Source of the DNA: Armatimonadetes bacterium UBA5352
Lineage (GTDB): Bacteria; Armatimonadota; Zipacnadia; Zipacnadales; UBA5352
Assembly (NCBI GenBank): GCA_002411015.1
Contig: DHPY01000112.1
Location: 19,799-46,971, forward strand
Length of the DNA stretch: 27,173 nucleotides
Direction of reading: 5' to 3'
This document shows, piece after piece, positions 15,754 through 24,330 of the stretch. Each line of letters opens with the position of its first letter. Position 1 is the stretch's first letter. Below the pieces are notes generated by a model that saw only the letters and a list, made by a program, of their open reading frames with translations, made no database searches and was not told the DNA's origin. The translations under genes were made by a program, and so were the position numbers.

Positions 15754-17004
15754 TTAGACGGGCTGCCGCCTCTGTCGCTCGGCCGCCATGGCGTTCTCGA
15801 GGATGCCGACGAGCTCCCCGATGCCGCGCGCGACGGGCGAGTTGGGGCGGGAGGTGACGGCAGGCGAGCCTTCGTTGATGGAGCTGATGGCTGCCTGCGG
15901 GTCGTCCGGGATGGTCAGTGCGACTTTAGCGCCGCTGGCCTGCTCCAGGTCCTCGACGGAGAGTTCGTCTGAGCGCGCGTAGCGGCTGACGACGAGCTTG
16001 ATCCGCTCGGGCGCGATGCGGCTGGCTGTGAGCTGCTGGTAGAGGGTGGCGGTATCGCGCACTGCCGAGAGATCCATCAGGGCGCTCACGAGGACGATGA
16101 ACTGCGAGCGCGAGTAGACGTAGTCGCTGGCCCTGCCGATGAGCGGCGGGACGTCGAAGAACACGTAGCGGTACTGCCGGCGCAGAAGACCGATGAGGTC
16201 GGCGAGGAACGGGATCTCCTGCTCCTCGGGAAGCCGCCCGCCGACGCCCGCGCTGCCCGGCACCCCGGCGAGCACTTTGAGGCCGGACTCCTGGTGAGTG
16301 GACAGGTGGGTCTCGATGATGGTGCTATCGAGCTCCCCGGCGAAGGCGGTGAGTTCGCCGATGTTGTAGTTCGGGTGCAGGTCGAGCATTAGCGGGACGT
16401 TCCCGTACTGCCCGTAGAAGTCTATCAGCACCGTCTGCCCGGGGTACTTGCGGGCGAAGCTCACGGCGAGGTTCACGGACGTGAAGCTCTTGCCGATGCC
16501 GCCCTTGGCGCCCGTGATCGAGATGGTCACCGGCATCTTGGCCGGGTTGGTGACCAGCTCATACTCGGGCCGGGAGCGGCCCATCTGCAGCTCGCTGAGC
16601 TCGACAAGCAGCTCGGCGAGTGCCTCAGGCCGCGTCGACGGCGTCACGACGGCACGGGCACCCGCTCGCAGCGCACGTGCGGTGATATCACCGCGCTCAA
16701 CTCTGCTCTCGTTCACCATCAGCACTGAGGCCACGTCTGGGGCGGCCAGTGAGATCAGGGAGACCGCTTCATACCCGGACATCCCCGGCATCTCCTCGTC
16801 GAGCAGGATGACGTCGGGGCGAAGCTGTGCGGCCATCTGCGCGGCCTCGAGCCCGTCATGGGCCACCGCGACCACGTCGATGTTCCCGCCGTTGCGCTCC
16901 ATGCCGAGGTGCTCCGCGAGCTGGGCCTGAAGCTGGTCCGAGGCGCCGGGCTGCGGCTCAGTGAGCACAATGCGTATGTTTCCGTTGCTGCTACTTCGTG
17001 CCAT
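15754..17004 (-). CDS. cpaE: Tad pilus localisation ATPase CpaE/TadZ
   Basis: CpaE/TadZ proteins are MinD/ParA-like ATPases that place the Tad machine in the cell. The start chosen is ATG 17004 (416 residues), with GAGAGG upstream, although the frame is open further. Residues 9-135 form a receiver-like domain with Asp69 in ILLDEEMPG. The acidic pair is reduced (LTEPQ) and the usual Lys is missing (VVTPS), so phosphorylation is doubtful. The ATPase domain has the deviant Walker A GAKGGIGKS at 165-173, followed by LIDFYGQ and FFDVPP. The gene sits between the secretin and the CpaF ATPase, as in other Tad loci. Confidence 0.92.
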   Translation of the reverse strand: MARSSSNGNIRIVLTEPQPGASDQLQAQLAEHLGMERNGGNIDVVAVAHDGLEAAQMAAQLRPDVILLDEEMPGMSGYEAVSLISLAAPDVASVLMVNESRVERGDITARALRAGARAVVTPSTRPEALAELLVELSELQMGRSRPEYELVTNPAKMPVTISITGAKGGIGKSFTSVNLAVSFARKYPGQTVLIDFYGQYGNVPLMLDLHPNYNIGELTAFAGELDSTIIETHLSTHQESGLKVLAGVPGSAGVGGRLPEEQEIPFLADLIGLLRRQYRYVFFDVPPLIGRASDYVYSRSQFIVLVSALMDLSAVRDTATLYQQLTASRIAPERIKLVVSRYARSDELSVEDLEQASGAKVALTIPDDPQAAISSINEGSPAVTSRPNSPVARGIGELVGILENAMAAERQRRQPV

Positions 17005-17133
17005 CGTGTGCCTCTCAGGTTCTGGTGTTGCGCGTCCTGTGGCCGCCCGGCCGCGGCTCCCGGCGGAGCCAGACGGTGGGCTCGGCGGCCACCTGCTGCA
17101 TATTGTTCGCATGAAGCGGCGATCCGCGTCGGC

Positions 17134-19056
17134 CTAGTCGGGCATGACTCCGAACTGCAGTACCTCACGAGGATCCATGCCCTCCGGGACCGGGATCGGG
17201 TGGAGCGGCTCGCCATCCTCACCGATGATCTGCGGCAGCACCAGGATGATCAGCTCGCTGCGATCGTTGCGGAAGCTGTCATGCCGGAAGAGCTGGCCGA
17301 TGATCGGGAGATCGCCCAGGATCGGGATCTTGCTGACGGACTTGGACTGATCGGACTGCAGCAGCCCGCCGATGGCCAGCACACCGCTATCGGGGATCGT
17401 GACGACGGTCTCCGCGCGCCGCGTGCGCAGCGCGGGGATAGTCAGACCGCCCATTGTCACGCCGGAGCCGAAGTCGAGCGAACTGACCTCCGGGGCAACC
17501 TGCAGCATCACTCGGTCACCGGTCGGGCTGATGGTGGGCTTCATCTTCAGGTTGACGCCGAAGGGCTTCCACTCGACGGTGATCGAAGCCGCGCCACCGA
17601 CGCTCGCCTGGGCGATCGGCACGGGGATCTCGCCGCCAATGAGGATCTCAGCTTCCTCGTCCTCGTTCACGAGCAGGTTGGGCTCGGAGAGCACACGGGC
17701 CTTCTGCTTCGCCATGAGCGCATGCACCTGTGTGGAGAAGCGGAACAGCTCGGGCCAACCGCTGATCCCCGGGATCTGTCCGAAGAGGAATGGCTGGGTG
17801 CGGAACTCGGCGCTCGCGTAGGGCTGGCCGCTGTACTGGCCCCAGTCGATGCCAAGGTCCTCGTCGGCGCCACGGCTGAGCTCGACGATCTTCACCGCGA
17901 CCTGCACACGACGCTTCTCGGGCGCAACGACGGTGATGAGATCGACGATCGGTACGCGTCCCTCGAACATCCGGATGACCTCGCCAAGCTGCGCAGCAGC
18001 CGCCTCAGTGGGGACGGAGCCCTCGAGCATGAGACCTTCATCACCGACGCGGGTGACGGAGATGCCCTCGGGCAGAGCCGCGGTGAGGGCACGCTGAGCG
18101 GCTTCGAGGTCGGGCCGTGGCGGGACGACCTGGACCATGTTGATCGTCTGCACGTCGTCGAATGCTTCGAGGAGGCGGGCGATGCGTTCGAGGCCCGCCG
18201 CGTCCTCAACGGCGCCGTCGATCACGACGACGTTCCCGCGAAGCGGGGTGACGGTGAACCCAGGGCCCAGCACCTGCCGGATCTCATCGGCCGGCGCGAG
18301 CCTGCTTCCGGCTTCGCCGGCGACCGTGATCATGTCCACGACGCGCAGGCCCTCGGTGACGGCTGCGATGATGTCGCGTGCGCGCAGCGCCTCATCGCGC
18401 GTGGCCACCTCGCCCTCGATCACGACGACCTCATCGCCCCAGGATGTGACCTTCAGGCGCGGGTCGAGGATCTCGGAGAGGGCGGATGCGGCGCGGGCGG
18501 CCTCGTTGTCGCTGTCCTCGAGCGTCTTGATCATCCCGACTACCTTCACCTCATCGGTGGAGGCGGCGTCGAGAAGCGACTTGAGGTTGTCCTTCGCTTC
18601 CTCGTCGGCCACTTCACCCTCAACCACCACCATGGTGTCGGAGACCACCTCGACGTTGAGGTTGGGGCTTAGCGACTGCTTCAGTTCAGTCGCTATCTGC
18701 TCCGCAAGTCTCATGCCAACAACGGTGGCGGCGAAGTTGTGCAGGCCGTCCTTGTCCCACACGTAGATCATCGTGTGGTTCTGATCGCGCAGAGGCGGCG
18801 CGGTGCCCGACATCACGAGCAGCTCGGTTGAGGAGACCACGCGCACATCGGCGACGGTTGGGTCCACAACCGCCACGCGGCGCAGGCCGTTGAACTTGAG
18901 CACGACGCTGCGTCCGTGCTCGAGGATCAGGGTCTGTGAACTGCCGGGCCGCGTGTTGTCGAAGTCGCCCGCAAGGGCAGGTAGGGCGGTGAGCCCTGCC
19001 AGCGCCATCACTGCGAGCAACGCTACTGCCACGGTGTTGCGGTGAACGCTCTGCAT
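17134..19056 (-). CDS. cpaC: Tad secretin CpaC/RcpA with four BON-like modules
   Basis: This is the outer-membrane secretin channel through which the Flp pilus exits. The 640-residue protein has a signal peptide (residues 1-29, ending ALPALAG) and a pilus-type N domain (~38-112). Four repeated modules of ~60 residues follow, at about 117-180, 187-248, 253-312 and 317-378. Each ends in a V-V-x-x-G-x-V strand, a helix and a hydrophobic strand, as in BON domains. The secretin domain covers 383-612, with VLSEPNLLV at 455-463 and GGLLQSDQSKSVSKIPILGD. CpaC-type secretins usually carry one BON module, so four is unusual. AGGGGG precedes the ATG. Confidence 0.94.
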   Translation of the reverse strand: MQSVHRNTVAVALLAVMALAGLTALPALAGDFDNTRPGSSQTLILEHGRSVVLKFNGLRRVAVVDPTVADVRVVSSTELLVMSGTAPPLRDQNHTMIYVWDKDGLHNFAATVVGMRLAEQIATELKQSLSPNLNVEVVSDTMVVVEGEVADEEAKDNLKSLLDAASTDEVKVVGMIKTLEDSDNEAARAASALSEILDPRLKVTSWGDEVVVIEGEVATRDEALRARDIIAAVTEGLRVVDMITVAGEAGSRLAPADEIRQVLGPGFTVTPLRGNVVVIDGAVEDAAGLERIARLLEAFDDVQTINMVQVVPPRPDLEAAQRALTAALPEGISVTRVGDEGLMLEGSVPTEAAAAQLGEVIRMFEGRVPIVDLITVVAPEKRRVQVAVKIVELSRGADEDLGIDWGQYSGQPYASAEFRTQPFLFGQIPGISGWPELFRFSTQVHALMAKQKARVLSEPNLLVNEDEEAEILIGGEIPVPIAQASVGGAASITVEWKPFGVNLKMKPTISPTGDRVMLQVAPEVSSLDFGSGVTMGGLTIPALRTRRAETVVTIPDSGVLAIGGLLQSDQSKSVSKIPILGDLPIIGQLFRHDSFRNDRSELIILVLPQIIGEDGEPLHPIPVPEGMDPREVLQFGVMPD

Positions 19057-19241
19057 CGGTTACACCCCCTGACCCTCGCGCGGGGGCGAGGCGTCAGAAT
19101 GCGGCTGTGTCTGCTGCGTGTGCTATTGCGAATGCGGGCAGAGCGTCAGGCCCGCCTCTGTGCTTCGGGTGCGCGTCCGACGGCGGCCGAAGCCGCCTGA
19201 GTCGTCGGTCATCATCTGCTGCCAGCCGGCGTAACGGCGCG

Positions 19242-20237
19242 TCAGTCCAGCGTGACGACTTCGCGCTCGCCGCCGCGGATGACCTCAACGGTCGGTGCGG
19301 GCGCGGGTGCGGGCGCCTGGCGAGGCGCCGGTGCGGCGGCGGCGGGCGCTGAGCCTCCTGCCGGTGGGTACATCACCCAGCCTGGCGGCGGTGTCTGCTG
19401 CTGCGCCTTCTCTTCCTCTGCCTTCTTCTCCTCAGCCTTGGCCGGTGGCTCAAGGCCCACCAGTGCCCAGTCGGTCTGGCCGGGCAGCGAGACCACGGTC
19501 TCCTCGTTGCGCGGGCGCAGCGCCAGGTGGACGGCGCCCTTGAAGGCGGCGAGAAGAACGCGCTGCGCCTGGTCGGGCGTGACGGCGAGGGTCGCGCTCT
19601 TGACCTGCACCTGAGCGGGCGCGCCACCCTCGGTCGCGGCCGGGGCCGCGCCGGTTGACTGGTCGGTGGTGGCCGGCGCCTGGGTGCCTCCACCGGGCTC
19701 AGGCCGGGTGGTCTGCTCGTTCATCGCCAGCACTTCAACGTTCTGCAGGATCATCTTCGTGACCGCGACGTCGCCCTGCTGGAAGGTGGTGAGGACATCG
19801 ACGCGGTCGTGCGGGATGACGAAGCCGCCGACACCGGAGATGGGGTCGAGCGCGACGGTGACCGCGCGCATCCCCTCCGGAATGACGAAGGTCAGCCCCT
19901 CGGCGGCCGTGCGCTCGGTGACATCGCTCATCGTGAGCGGCTCCTCGGCGAGGATGTCGCGTCGCGCGATCTTCCCGACCGCCTGGCCCGGTGCGGTCAG
20001 AGCGCCTGCTGGTGCCGCGCGGCTGTCAAGCTGCGTGGTACCGAGCATCTCCATCGTGATGGTATCGCTCTGCCCGATCGGCTGCTTTGCCACGAGCACT
20101 GTCACCATCTGTGTCTCCGGCGCCTCCGTCACCTGCGTCTGCTGCCGGAGCACATAGTAGACAAGCGCCGCGACGATTAAGCCGATGATCGCCGCTACCG
20201 TGAATGCCTGCCGTCGCGTCAGCCTCACAATTATCAC
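19242..20237 (-). CDS. cpaB: Tad pilus assembly protein CpaB/RcpC
   Basis: CpaB/RcpC is a periplasmic, inner-membrane-anchored Tad protein with an SAF domain that helps the secretin. The 331-residue product has one N-terminal membrane helix (FTVAAIIGLIVAALVYYVL) and an SAF-like region near 46-110 (VLVAKQPIGQSDTITMEML). A linker rich in Thr, Gly and Pro covers about 178-212. The C-terminal ~65 residues are Lys/Glu- then Pro/Ala-rich, which is longer than needed for the fold. The start is GTG 20237, or GTG 20228 three codons later; neither has an ideal ribosome binding site. Confidence 0.9.
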   Translation of the reverse strand: MIIVRLTRRQAFTVAAIIGLIVAALVYYVLRQQTQVTEAPETQMVTVLVAKQPIGQSDTITMEMLGTTQLDSRAAPAGALTAPGQAVGKIARRDILAEEPLTMSDVTERTAAEGLTFVIPEGMRAVTVALDPISGVGGFVIPHDRVDVLTTFQQGDVAVTKMILQNVEVLAMNEQTTRPEPGGGTQAPATTDQSTGAAPAATEGGAPAQVQVKSATLAVTPDQAQRVLLAAFKGAVHLALRPRNEETVVSLPGQTDWALVGLEPPAKAEEKKAEEEKAQQQTPPPGWVMYPPAGGSAPAAAAPAPRQAPAPAPAPTVEVIRGGEREVVTLD

Positions 20238-20281
20238 ATCCTGCAGTGTCGTCTGCTTCGATTGCTGGCGTCGTCTTCCGC

Positions 20282-20310
20282 ATTTTCAGCTACACAAGAT
20301 GTCTCGTCAA
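20282..20310 (-). promoter_or_regulatory. Candidate internal promoter before cpaB
   Basis: On the minus strand TTGACG (20310-20305), a 17-bp spacer and GAAAAT (20287-20282) match the sigma70 consensus at 5 and 4 of 6 positions. The site is 45 bp from the cpaB start, in a spacer (20238-20465) more AT-rich than its surroundings. The spacer also holds a hairpin, CTTCATG/CATGAAG (20347-20367), just after tadG. Confidence 0.4.
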
Positions 20311-20465
20311 GTGCGATTTACAGATTCTTCGCGCAGCCACCATGTCCTTCATGCCAAAGACATGAAGATTCACAGTGAGATCTGCTGGCTGTCATGTGCA
20401 AGCAACCGGCTATCGGTCATGGTCGCGTCCCTGTCATCCACTCCATCTCGCAAGTGGTCGATGCG

Positions 20466-21503
20466 CTAACGCACCATCTCCGTGGCGAAGATGCCCGAGC
20501 TGTACGTGAGCTGGCTGTTCGGGTCGCCGCCCGGGAAATCGAACTCAATGAAGCGGCCCCAGATCTCCTTCTGGCCCTGGTTGATGCCCTCGAGCCAGAA
20601 CGCGCCGAACTTCTCGATGCGGAACTCCGCGTTGGAGCCGGTGTCGCCGAGGAAGGTCACAAGCGGCACAAGCATGATCCGCGGGTTGTCCGGGTGGTAG
20701 TCTGTGAATGTGTCGTGCTCCCACTTGCCGCCGACTGCTAGAGCGCGCTCGAGACGCGCCTTGCCCTGGTCAACTTTCAGCGCTGACTTGAAGTTACCGA
20801 CGTTGACACCGGTCTTCGCGAAGACGGAATCGCCGATGTTGACGAACGAGGTCTCGATATCGGTGGCGGTGAGGCCGTAGGCCTGCAGCAGCTTGAACCA
20901 GTCCGCTGTGCAGCCGGGAGGTTCCTGCAGGAAACCGAAGGAGCCGGGTATGTTCGCGTAGTGCGGGCCGTCGGCCATCAGCATATTGATCTGCTCGCCG
21001 TAGACCAGCGGCGTGTTGTGGGCGATCCACATCGTTGCGATCGGAATGCCCTCGACAGGGCCGCGGATCACGATGCAGGAGCGTTCGGCCTCGGTGCCGA
21101 GGATGCCGAAGATCCGGGAGAAGGAGAAGTCCACGGAGGCGCGCGCGGTGACCTTCAATCCCTGCGCCCACGGACCGAGCGTGTAGTCATCCACGGTGCC
21201 GTTGGGGCCGACGAAGGTGATGTCGGCGTTGGTGACCTCCACCGGCCAGCCGGCGCCCTCCGCGGCGTTCGCGGCGGCGGTCTGCAGTGCAGCGGTGCGG
21301 GCAGGTGTCTCGTAGGGAAGCCGCGTGGCGCCCGCAAGCGCGGCGCTGTCCGCGATGTCCTGGCAGCGCTGCACGGCGATGGCGAGTCTACCGAGGTCGA
21401 ACGACATCGCCGCGGCTCCCGCCAGAGCCGTGAAGGCGACGATGAGCCACGCGCCTGCGATACCCGCGCGCTTGGCCTTGATGGAGCTGAGCATGCGTTT
21501 CAT
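20466..21503 (-). CDS. tadG: TadG-like pilus-associated protein
   Basis: This 345-residue protein starts with a Tad/TadG N-terminal region: a hydrophobic helix (AWLIVAFTALAGAAAM), then FDLGRLAIAVQRCQDIADSA and ALAGATRL. That pattern is typical of TadG-like minor components anchored in the inner membrane. The rest is probably periplasmic. I see no von Willebrand domain, which some TadG proteins carry. GGAGG precedes the ATG by about nine bases. It lies downstream of tadE after a long spacer of 658 bp. Confidence 0.85.
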   Translation of the reverse strand: MKRMLSSIKAKRAGIAGAWLIVAFTALAGAAAMSFDLGRLAIAVQRCQDIADSAALAGATRLPYETPARTAALQTAAANAAEGAGWPVEVTNADITFVGPNGTVDDYTLGPWAQGLKVTARASVDFSFSRIFGILGTEAERSCIVIRGPVEGIPIATMWIAHNTPLVYGEQINMLMADGPHYANIPGSFGFLQEPPGCTADWFKLLQAYGLTATDIETSFVNIGDSVFAKTGVNVGNFKSALKVDQGKARLERALAVGGKWEHDTFTDYHPDNPRIMLVPLVTFLGDTGSNAEFRIEKFGAFWLEGINQGQKEIWGRFIEFDFPGGDPNSQLTYSSGIFATEMVR

Positions 21504-22161
21504 AAGCTGTGCCTCCGTATCCGGCCGGATGGAATCTCCGGCCGCACCACGACGGGGCGACTGTCATCACCCTTTCGCGATGCTCCCGCTGTGGTGGCGT
21601 GCGCGCTGGCACGCGCTGTGTATCTGACGAGGCAGCCGGCGGATCTGGACGCAGGGACGTACGGGCGGTAGAGCCACTTGGGCGATGGCGCGGACATGCC
21701 GCGTGGTACCCCGAGGGCTATCGCTGGCGAGAAGAGGGCTGACGAGGACGGTGGCGGGTATGCAGCAGGCACGTTGTTGTGGCGCGAGATCTGTCCTCGC
21801 GCCCAACCTCTGGCGGTGGTGCCGCCATCGGGCGTGCCCATGCGGCGCCTGTGAGTGGCTGGCGTCATTATGGCTTCTTGCTCTGGTGTGATGAAAGCGG
21901 CGATCAGTTGCGGCTGCTGTGAACTGCTGCCCGACCACTGACAGTTGTGTGCGACACGAGGCAGGGACACTTCCGGTCTAACCCGCGCCATTATAGCCGC
22001 ACCCGCTGTCGAAGGCAAGCCCGAGCAGAGATTGGTCATTGAGCGGCCCTGCAGTTGCGGCCCGGGTTGCCCGGATTCCTCTCGCGATACGCCCTGCTGT
22101 TCCGCGCGCTCCAGAGGCGCTGGTTGCGCGTTACAACATCCGGCATCTGCTTCGGCGACGA
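21504..22161 (-). other. 658-bp spacer between tadE and tadG
   Basis: No convincing gene is seen on either strand; open frames here have poor composition and no ribosome binding sites. It holds a candidate minus-strand promoter near 21990-22018, which would give a leader of about 480 nt before tadG. A hairpin, CGGCCGGA/TCCGGCCG, at 21522-21544 lies some 20-40 bases before the tadG start. I could not match the leader to a known riboswitch by eye. Confidence 0.6.
21990..22018 (-). promoter_or_regulatory. Candidate promoter for tadG
   Basis: On the minus strand TTGCCT (22018-22013), a 17-bp spacer and a perfect TATAAT (21995-21990) form a sigma70-like promoter. It reads toward tadG with a predicted start near 21983. 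A TATAAT is unlikely by chance in DNA this GC-rich, but the -35 box matches only 4 of 6. Confidence 0.5.
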
Positions 22162-22635
22162 CTACTCGCGCTGCATCACGATCGCGGTGCTGAGCGTGAC
22201 GATCCCGTTCTCCGGGTCATCCGCCAGCCCGGCGAAGAGCGCGCCGGTGGCCAGTTGGTGCCCGTAGTTGACGCTGATGCGTATCTGGTCGCCGGCCTTA
22301 GCGTTGTTCTCGCTGCCGTCGGTGCCCAGAACCTGCCATGGGCCCCACGTTCCGTTGGTCTGGTTGAATGACCGGAAGTGGTAGACGAGTTCGAGGTTGG
22401 CCGGGTTGATGGTTGGAGCCGCACCGGCGATGCGCGTTGTGAGGCTCGCGGGGGTAGCCCCGACCGCGGCCGAACGCGCGCCTTCACGGGCGGCCTGGTT
22501 GACGCCAACCAGATCCTTCACCATCAGGCCGAACTCGATGATCCCGAAGAGCAGGAAGATCAGCAGCGGCGCCACCATCGCGAGCTCAACCGATGTGACG
22601 CCTTGCCGGCGGCTTCTTCGCATTCCAGTCATCAT
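22162..22635 (-). CDS. tadE: TadE-like pseudopilin
   Basis: TadE-like pseudopilins are cut by the Tad prepilin peptidase and help pilus assembly. The protein has a basic N-terminus ending RRQG, the processing site G|VTSVEL, and a hydrophobic helix (VELAMVAPLLIFLLFGIIEF). The remaining ~110 residues are a periplasmic domain. Start: ATG 22635 is preferred (157 residues) because GGGAGG lies upstream. GTG 22647 overlaps that site, and ATG 22632 and 22623 are alternatives. Confidence 0.9.
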   Translation of the reverse strand: MMTGMRRSRRQGVTSVELAMVAPLLIFLLFGIIEFGLMVKDLVGVNQAAREGARSAAVGATPASLTTRIAGAAPTINPANLELVYHFRSFNQTNGTWGPWQVLGTDGSENNAKAGDQIRISVNYGHQLATGALFAGLADDPENGIVTLSTAIVMQRE

Positions 22636-22776
22636 TCTCCCTGTCACCTCCCGAGGCGGACGGTCCGAAAGCTCCGATCGGCGTGAGTTGGCGGCGGATC
22701 AGTCGCGTATCTCTCGCCTGCAAAGGCTCTCTCGGCATCCGTCCTTACGCAGTTGACTCCCCGCATCCAGCCGGAT

Positions 22777-23295
22777 CTACGCGAAGAGGCGCAGACCGAT
22801 CATCACAAGTGCACCGATCCCGAGTGCGATGGCGTAGGGCAGTCGCACCTCGCCGGCGCCATCGCTGATCTCCATCGGCTCTTTGACTGCGGCGCGCAGG
22901 TAAAGTGAGGTCCCCATCTGCTTCATGACCCTCCCGAGCATGCCACGGCGGAGGGAGATGGCGATCGCCATAGCGCCCCCGACGATCGCTCCGATGGCGA
23001 AGGTCCAGAGCATGAAGACGGGGCCCATCAGCGCGCCGAAGGCCATGAGCAGCTTGATATCCCCGCCGCCCATGATGCGGCCGAGGAAGTTGCTGATGAG
23101 CCACAGGGCGAAGCCGGCGCCGATGCCTTCGAGACTGAGCAGGAGGCCATCCACGCCCCCTCCGATGATGTTGAGCACCAGACCGAGCGCAGCGAAGGGG
23201 ACTGTGATGAAGTTGAAGATCTTCCCCCACCGAATATCGGTGTAGGCTGCGGTAAGCGCGAGTATCACGCCGGCTATGACCAGGGGTATCTCCAC
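22777..23295 (-). CDS. tadV: Prepilin peptidase TadV/CpaA
   Basis: This A24-family aspartic membrane peptidase cleaves Flp and TadE-type prepilins before the G|XXXXE site. The 172-residue protein has about five hydrophobic segments. Both catalytic aspartates are present: Asp20 in YTDIRWGKI and Asp79 in the GGGD motif. It starts at GTG 23295; an in-frame TGA six bases upstream excludes a longer protein, and GGAGG precedes it. It lacks the extra N-terminal methylase domain, normal for the Tad type. The product ends shortly before tadE. Confidence 0.92.
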   Translation of the reverse strand: MEIPLVIAGVILALTAAYTDIRWGKIFNFITVPFAALGLVLNIIGGGVDGLLLSLEGIGAGFALWLISNFLGRIMGGGDIKLLMAFGALMGPVFMLWTFAIGAIVGGAMAIAISLRRGMLGRVMKQMGTSLYLRAAVKEPMEISDGAGEVRLPYAIALGIGALVMIGLRLFA

Positions 23296-23423
23296 GAGTC
23301 ACCCGCCTCCAGGTCTGTCTCATCCGTCGCTGCGCGAAGCGGCCGGTGCATCAGCAACCTGTTTCATCGAGGCCCTGCCGCGGCGCAGGGGGGTGCAGCA
23401 TATGAGGCTTGCGCAGCACCGCT

Positions 23424-23481
23424 CCCTGGACATCGAGGGAAAGCTCCAGGGTCCCTCAGCCGCCGGCCGGGCGTCCCGGCC
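23424..23481 (-). other. Two hairpins after flp
   Basis: GGCCGGG/CCCGGCC (23465-23481, 3-nt loop) and CCCTGGA/TCCAGGG (23424-23451) lie in the 251-bp spacer between flp and tadV. Neither has a T-run. Such structures after a pilin gene often lower read-through so that the pilin is made in excess; this is inference here. Confidence 0.45.
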
Positions 23482-23546
23482 CATCACAGGGACCGGGGGA
23501 TCACGCTCAAGCACAGTTCATGGGATCCGGACCAACCGGCTCTGCC

Positions 23547-23711
23547 TTAGCCGGGTGGGCCCGCGATCGTGTCGGCCGAATCCATGACCACGTTGCGCAG
23601 GGTGGCGCCAAGTGTACTCCACGCGGTGATACCTGCGACAACAACTAGAGCCAGGAGCAGCGCGTACTCAACGGTAGCGAGTCCCGCTTCGTCCTTCCAC
23701 AGGGCAATCAT
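23547..23711 (-). CDS. flp: Flp/Fap-type major pilin
   Basis: This 54-residue prepilin is the main subunit of the Flp (type IVb) pilus. Cleavage is expected after Gly10 in KDEAG|LATVEYALL, with the conserved Glu and Tyr at +5 and +6, followed by a hydrophobic helix (ALLLALVVVAGITAW). The short leader and small size are typical for Flp. GGAGGAGG lies 9-17 bases before the ATG. It is the first gene after the strongest promoter in the window and is followed by the peptidase that processes it. Confidence 0.93.
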   Translation of the reverse strand: MIALWKDEAGLATVEYALLLALVVVAGITAWSTLGATLRNVVMDSADTIAGPPG

Positions 23712-23826
23712 CTGTGTCCGCCTCCTCCGTGTGACCCCCAGTGCCCGCTCAGGTCAAGCTCTTGTGGAGTTCCCCAGCGGTTCCCGGGACGCCGCCTCCT
23801 GGCCGCGTCTCCGCCGGAGCAGGGAG

Positions 23827-23878
23827 CTTGAGTGGGCTGAGCCTGCCGTCTGTGTGCCGCTCAACACCCAAACTCAAG
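23827..23878 (-). other. Imperfect hairpin in flp leader
   Basis: CTTGAGTGGGCTGAGC (23827-23842) is an imperfect inverted match to GCTCAACACCCAAACTCAAG (23859-23878). The predicted stem pairs CTTGAGT, GGG and GAGC blocks with small bulges around a 16-nt loop. It lies in the ~198-nt flp leader and could tune pilin mRNA stability or translation. I did not recognise a known riboswitch. Confidence 0.4.
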
Positions 23879-23915
23879 GCTACCTCAAGGGCATGTGACC
23901 CGTTCGTGCACTGGT

Positions 23916-23943
23916 AGTATACGTGGCAGGGGTTCCCTGTCAA
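23916..23943 (-). promoter_or_regulatory. Main Tad operon promoter (sigma70-type)
   Basis: On the minus strand a perfect TTGACA (23943-23938), a 16-bp spacer and TATACT (23921-23916, 5 of 6) form the best sigma70 promoter in the window. The predicted start near 23909 gives a ~198-nt leader for flp. No competing gene lies between. Confidence 0.75.
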
Positions 23944-24330
23944 GCGTTCGACTAAACTCCTGATGAACTTCCTGTGTCATCTGCGGGGCCTCTTTGGCCT
24001 CCAGGGGCCGCAATACAGCTCCGCCAGATCAAGGGGCGCTTGACCATGCGCCGCCTTCGAGAAGCCGCATAAAGCTCAAGTTCTGCTCAGAAAAAACCTT
24101 GAGACACTGCGCTGCGGGCCGCTCCAGCCGGGGCATGCACGCACTCCTCGGCGGCTCGACCGACTGTGTTATCAGGCAGGTCCGGTGCGTACCGCCGGAG
24201 AAACGAAGCTCCGCCAGCGCAACGCCTGGCGGGAGCCCGCCGCCTCCTATGCCTCCCCGCCACCAGTTGCCTGAGCTCTGACACAACAGAGAGCGTCACG
24301 CGAGCAACCGCCACGAGAGGATGGCATCAT
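23944..24330. other. Divergent spacer before aminotransferase gene
   Basis: This region separates the Tad promoter from the plus-strand aminotransferase. It holds CTCAAG/CTTGAG around 24075-24103 and CCGCCA/TGGCGG around 24213-24234 as potential hairpins. TTGACC at 24040 has no -10 box at proper spacing, so no plus-strand promoter is called. No gene was recognised. Confidence 0.5.

Noticed and set aside
16858..18672. 604-codon plus-strand open frame over cpaE and cpaC
   Set aside because: It covers two opposite-strand genes, has an Arg/His/Asp-rich shadow composition and no domain.
21500..22039. 179-codon minus-strand frame in the tadE-tadG spacer
   Set aside because: Composition is low-complexity (Pro, Arg, Ser), there is no ribosome binding site, and it overlaps the candidate promoter.
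24040..24073. Promoter before the aminotransferase using TTGACC and CATAAA
   Set aside because: The spacing is 22 bp, too long for a sigma70 promoter.
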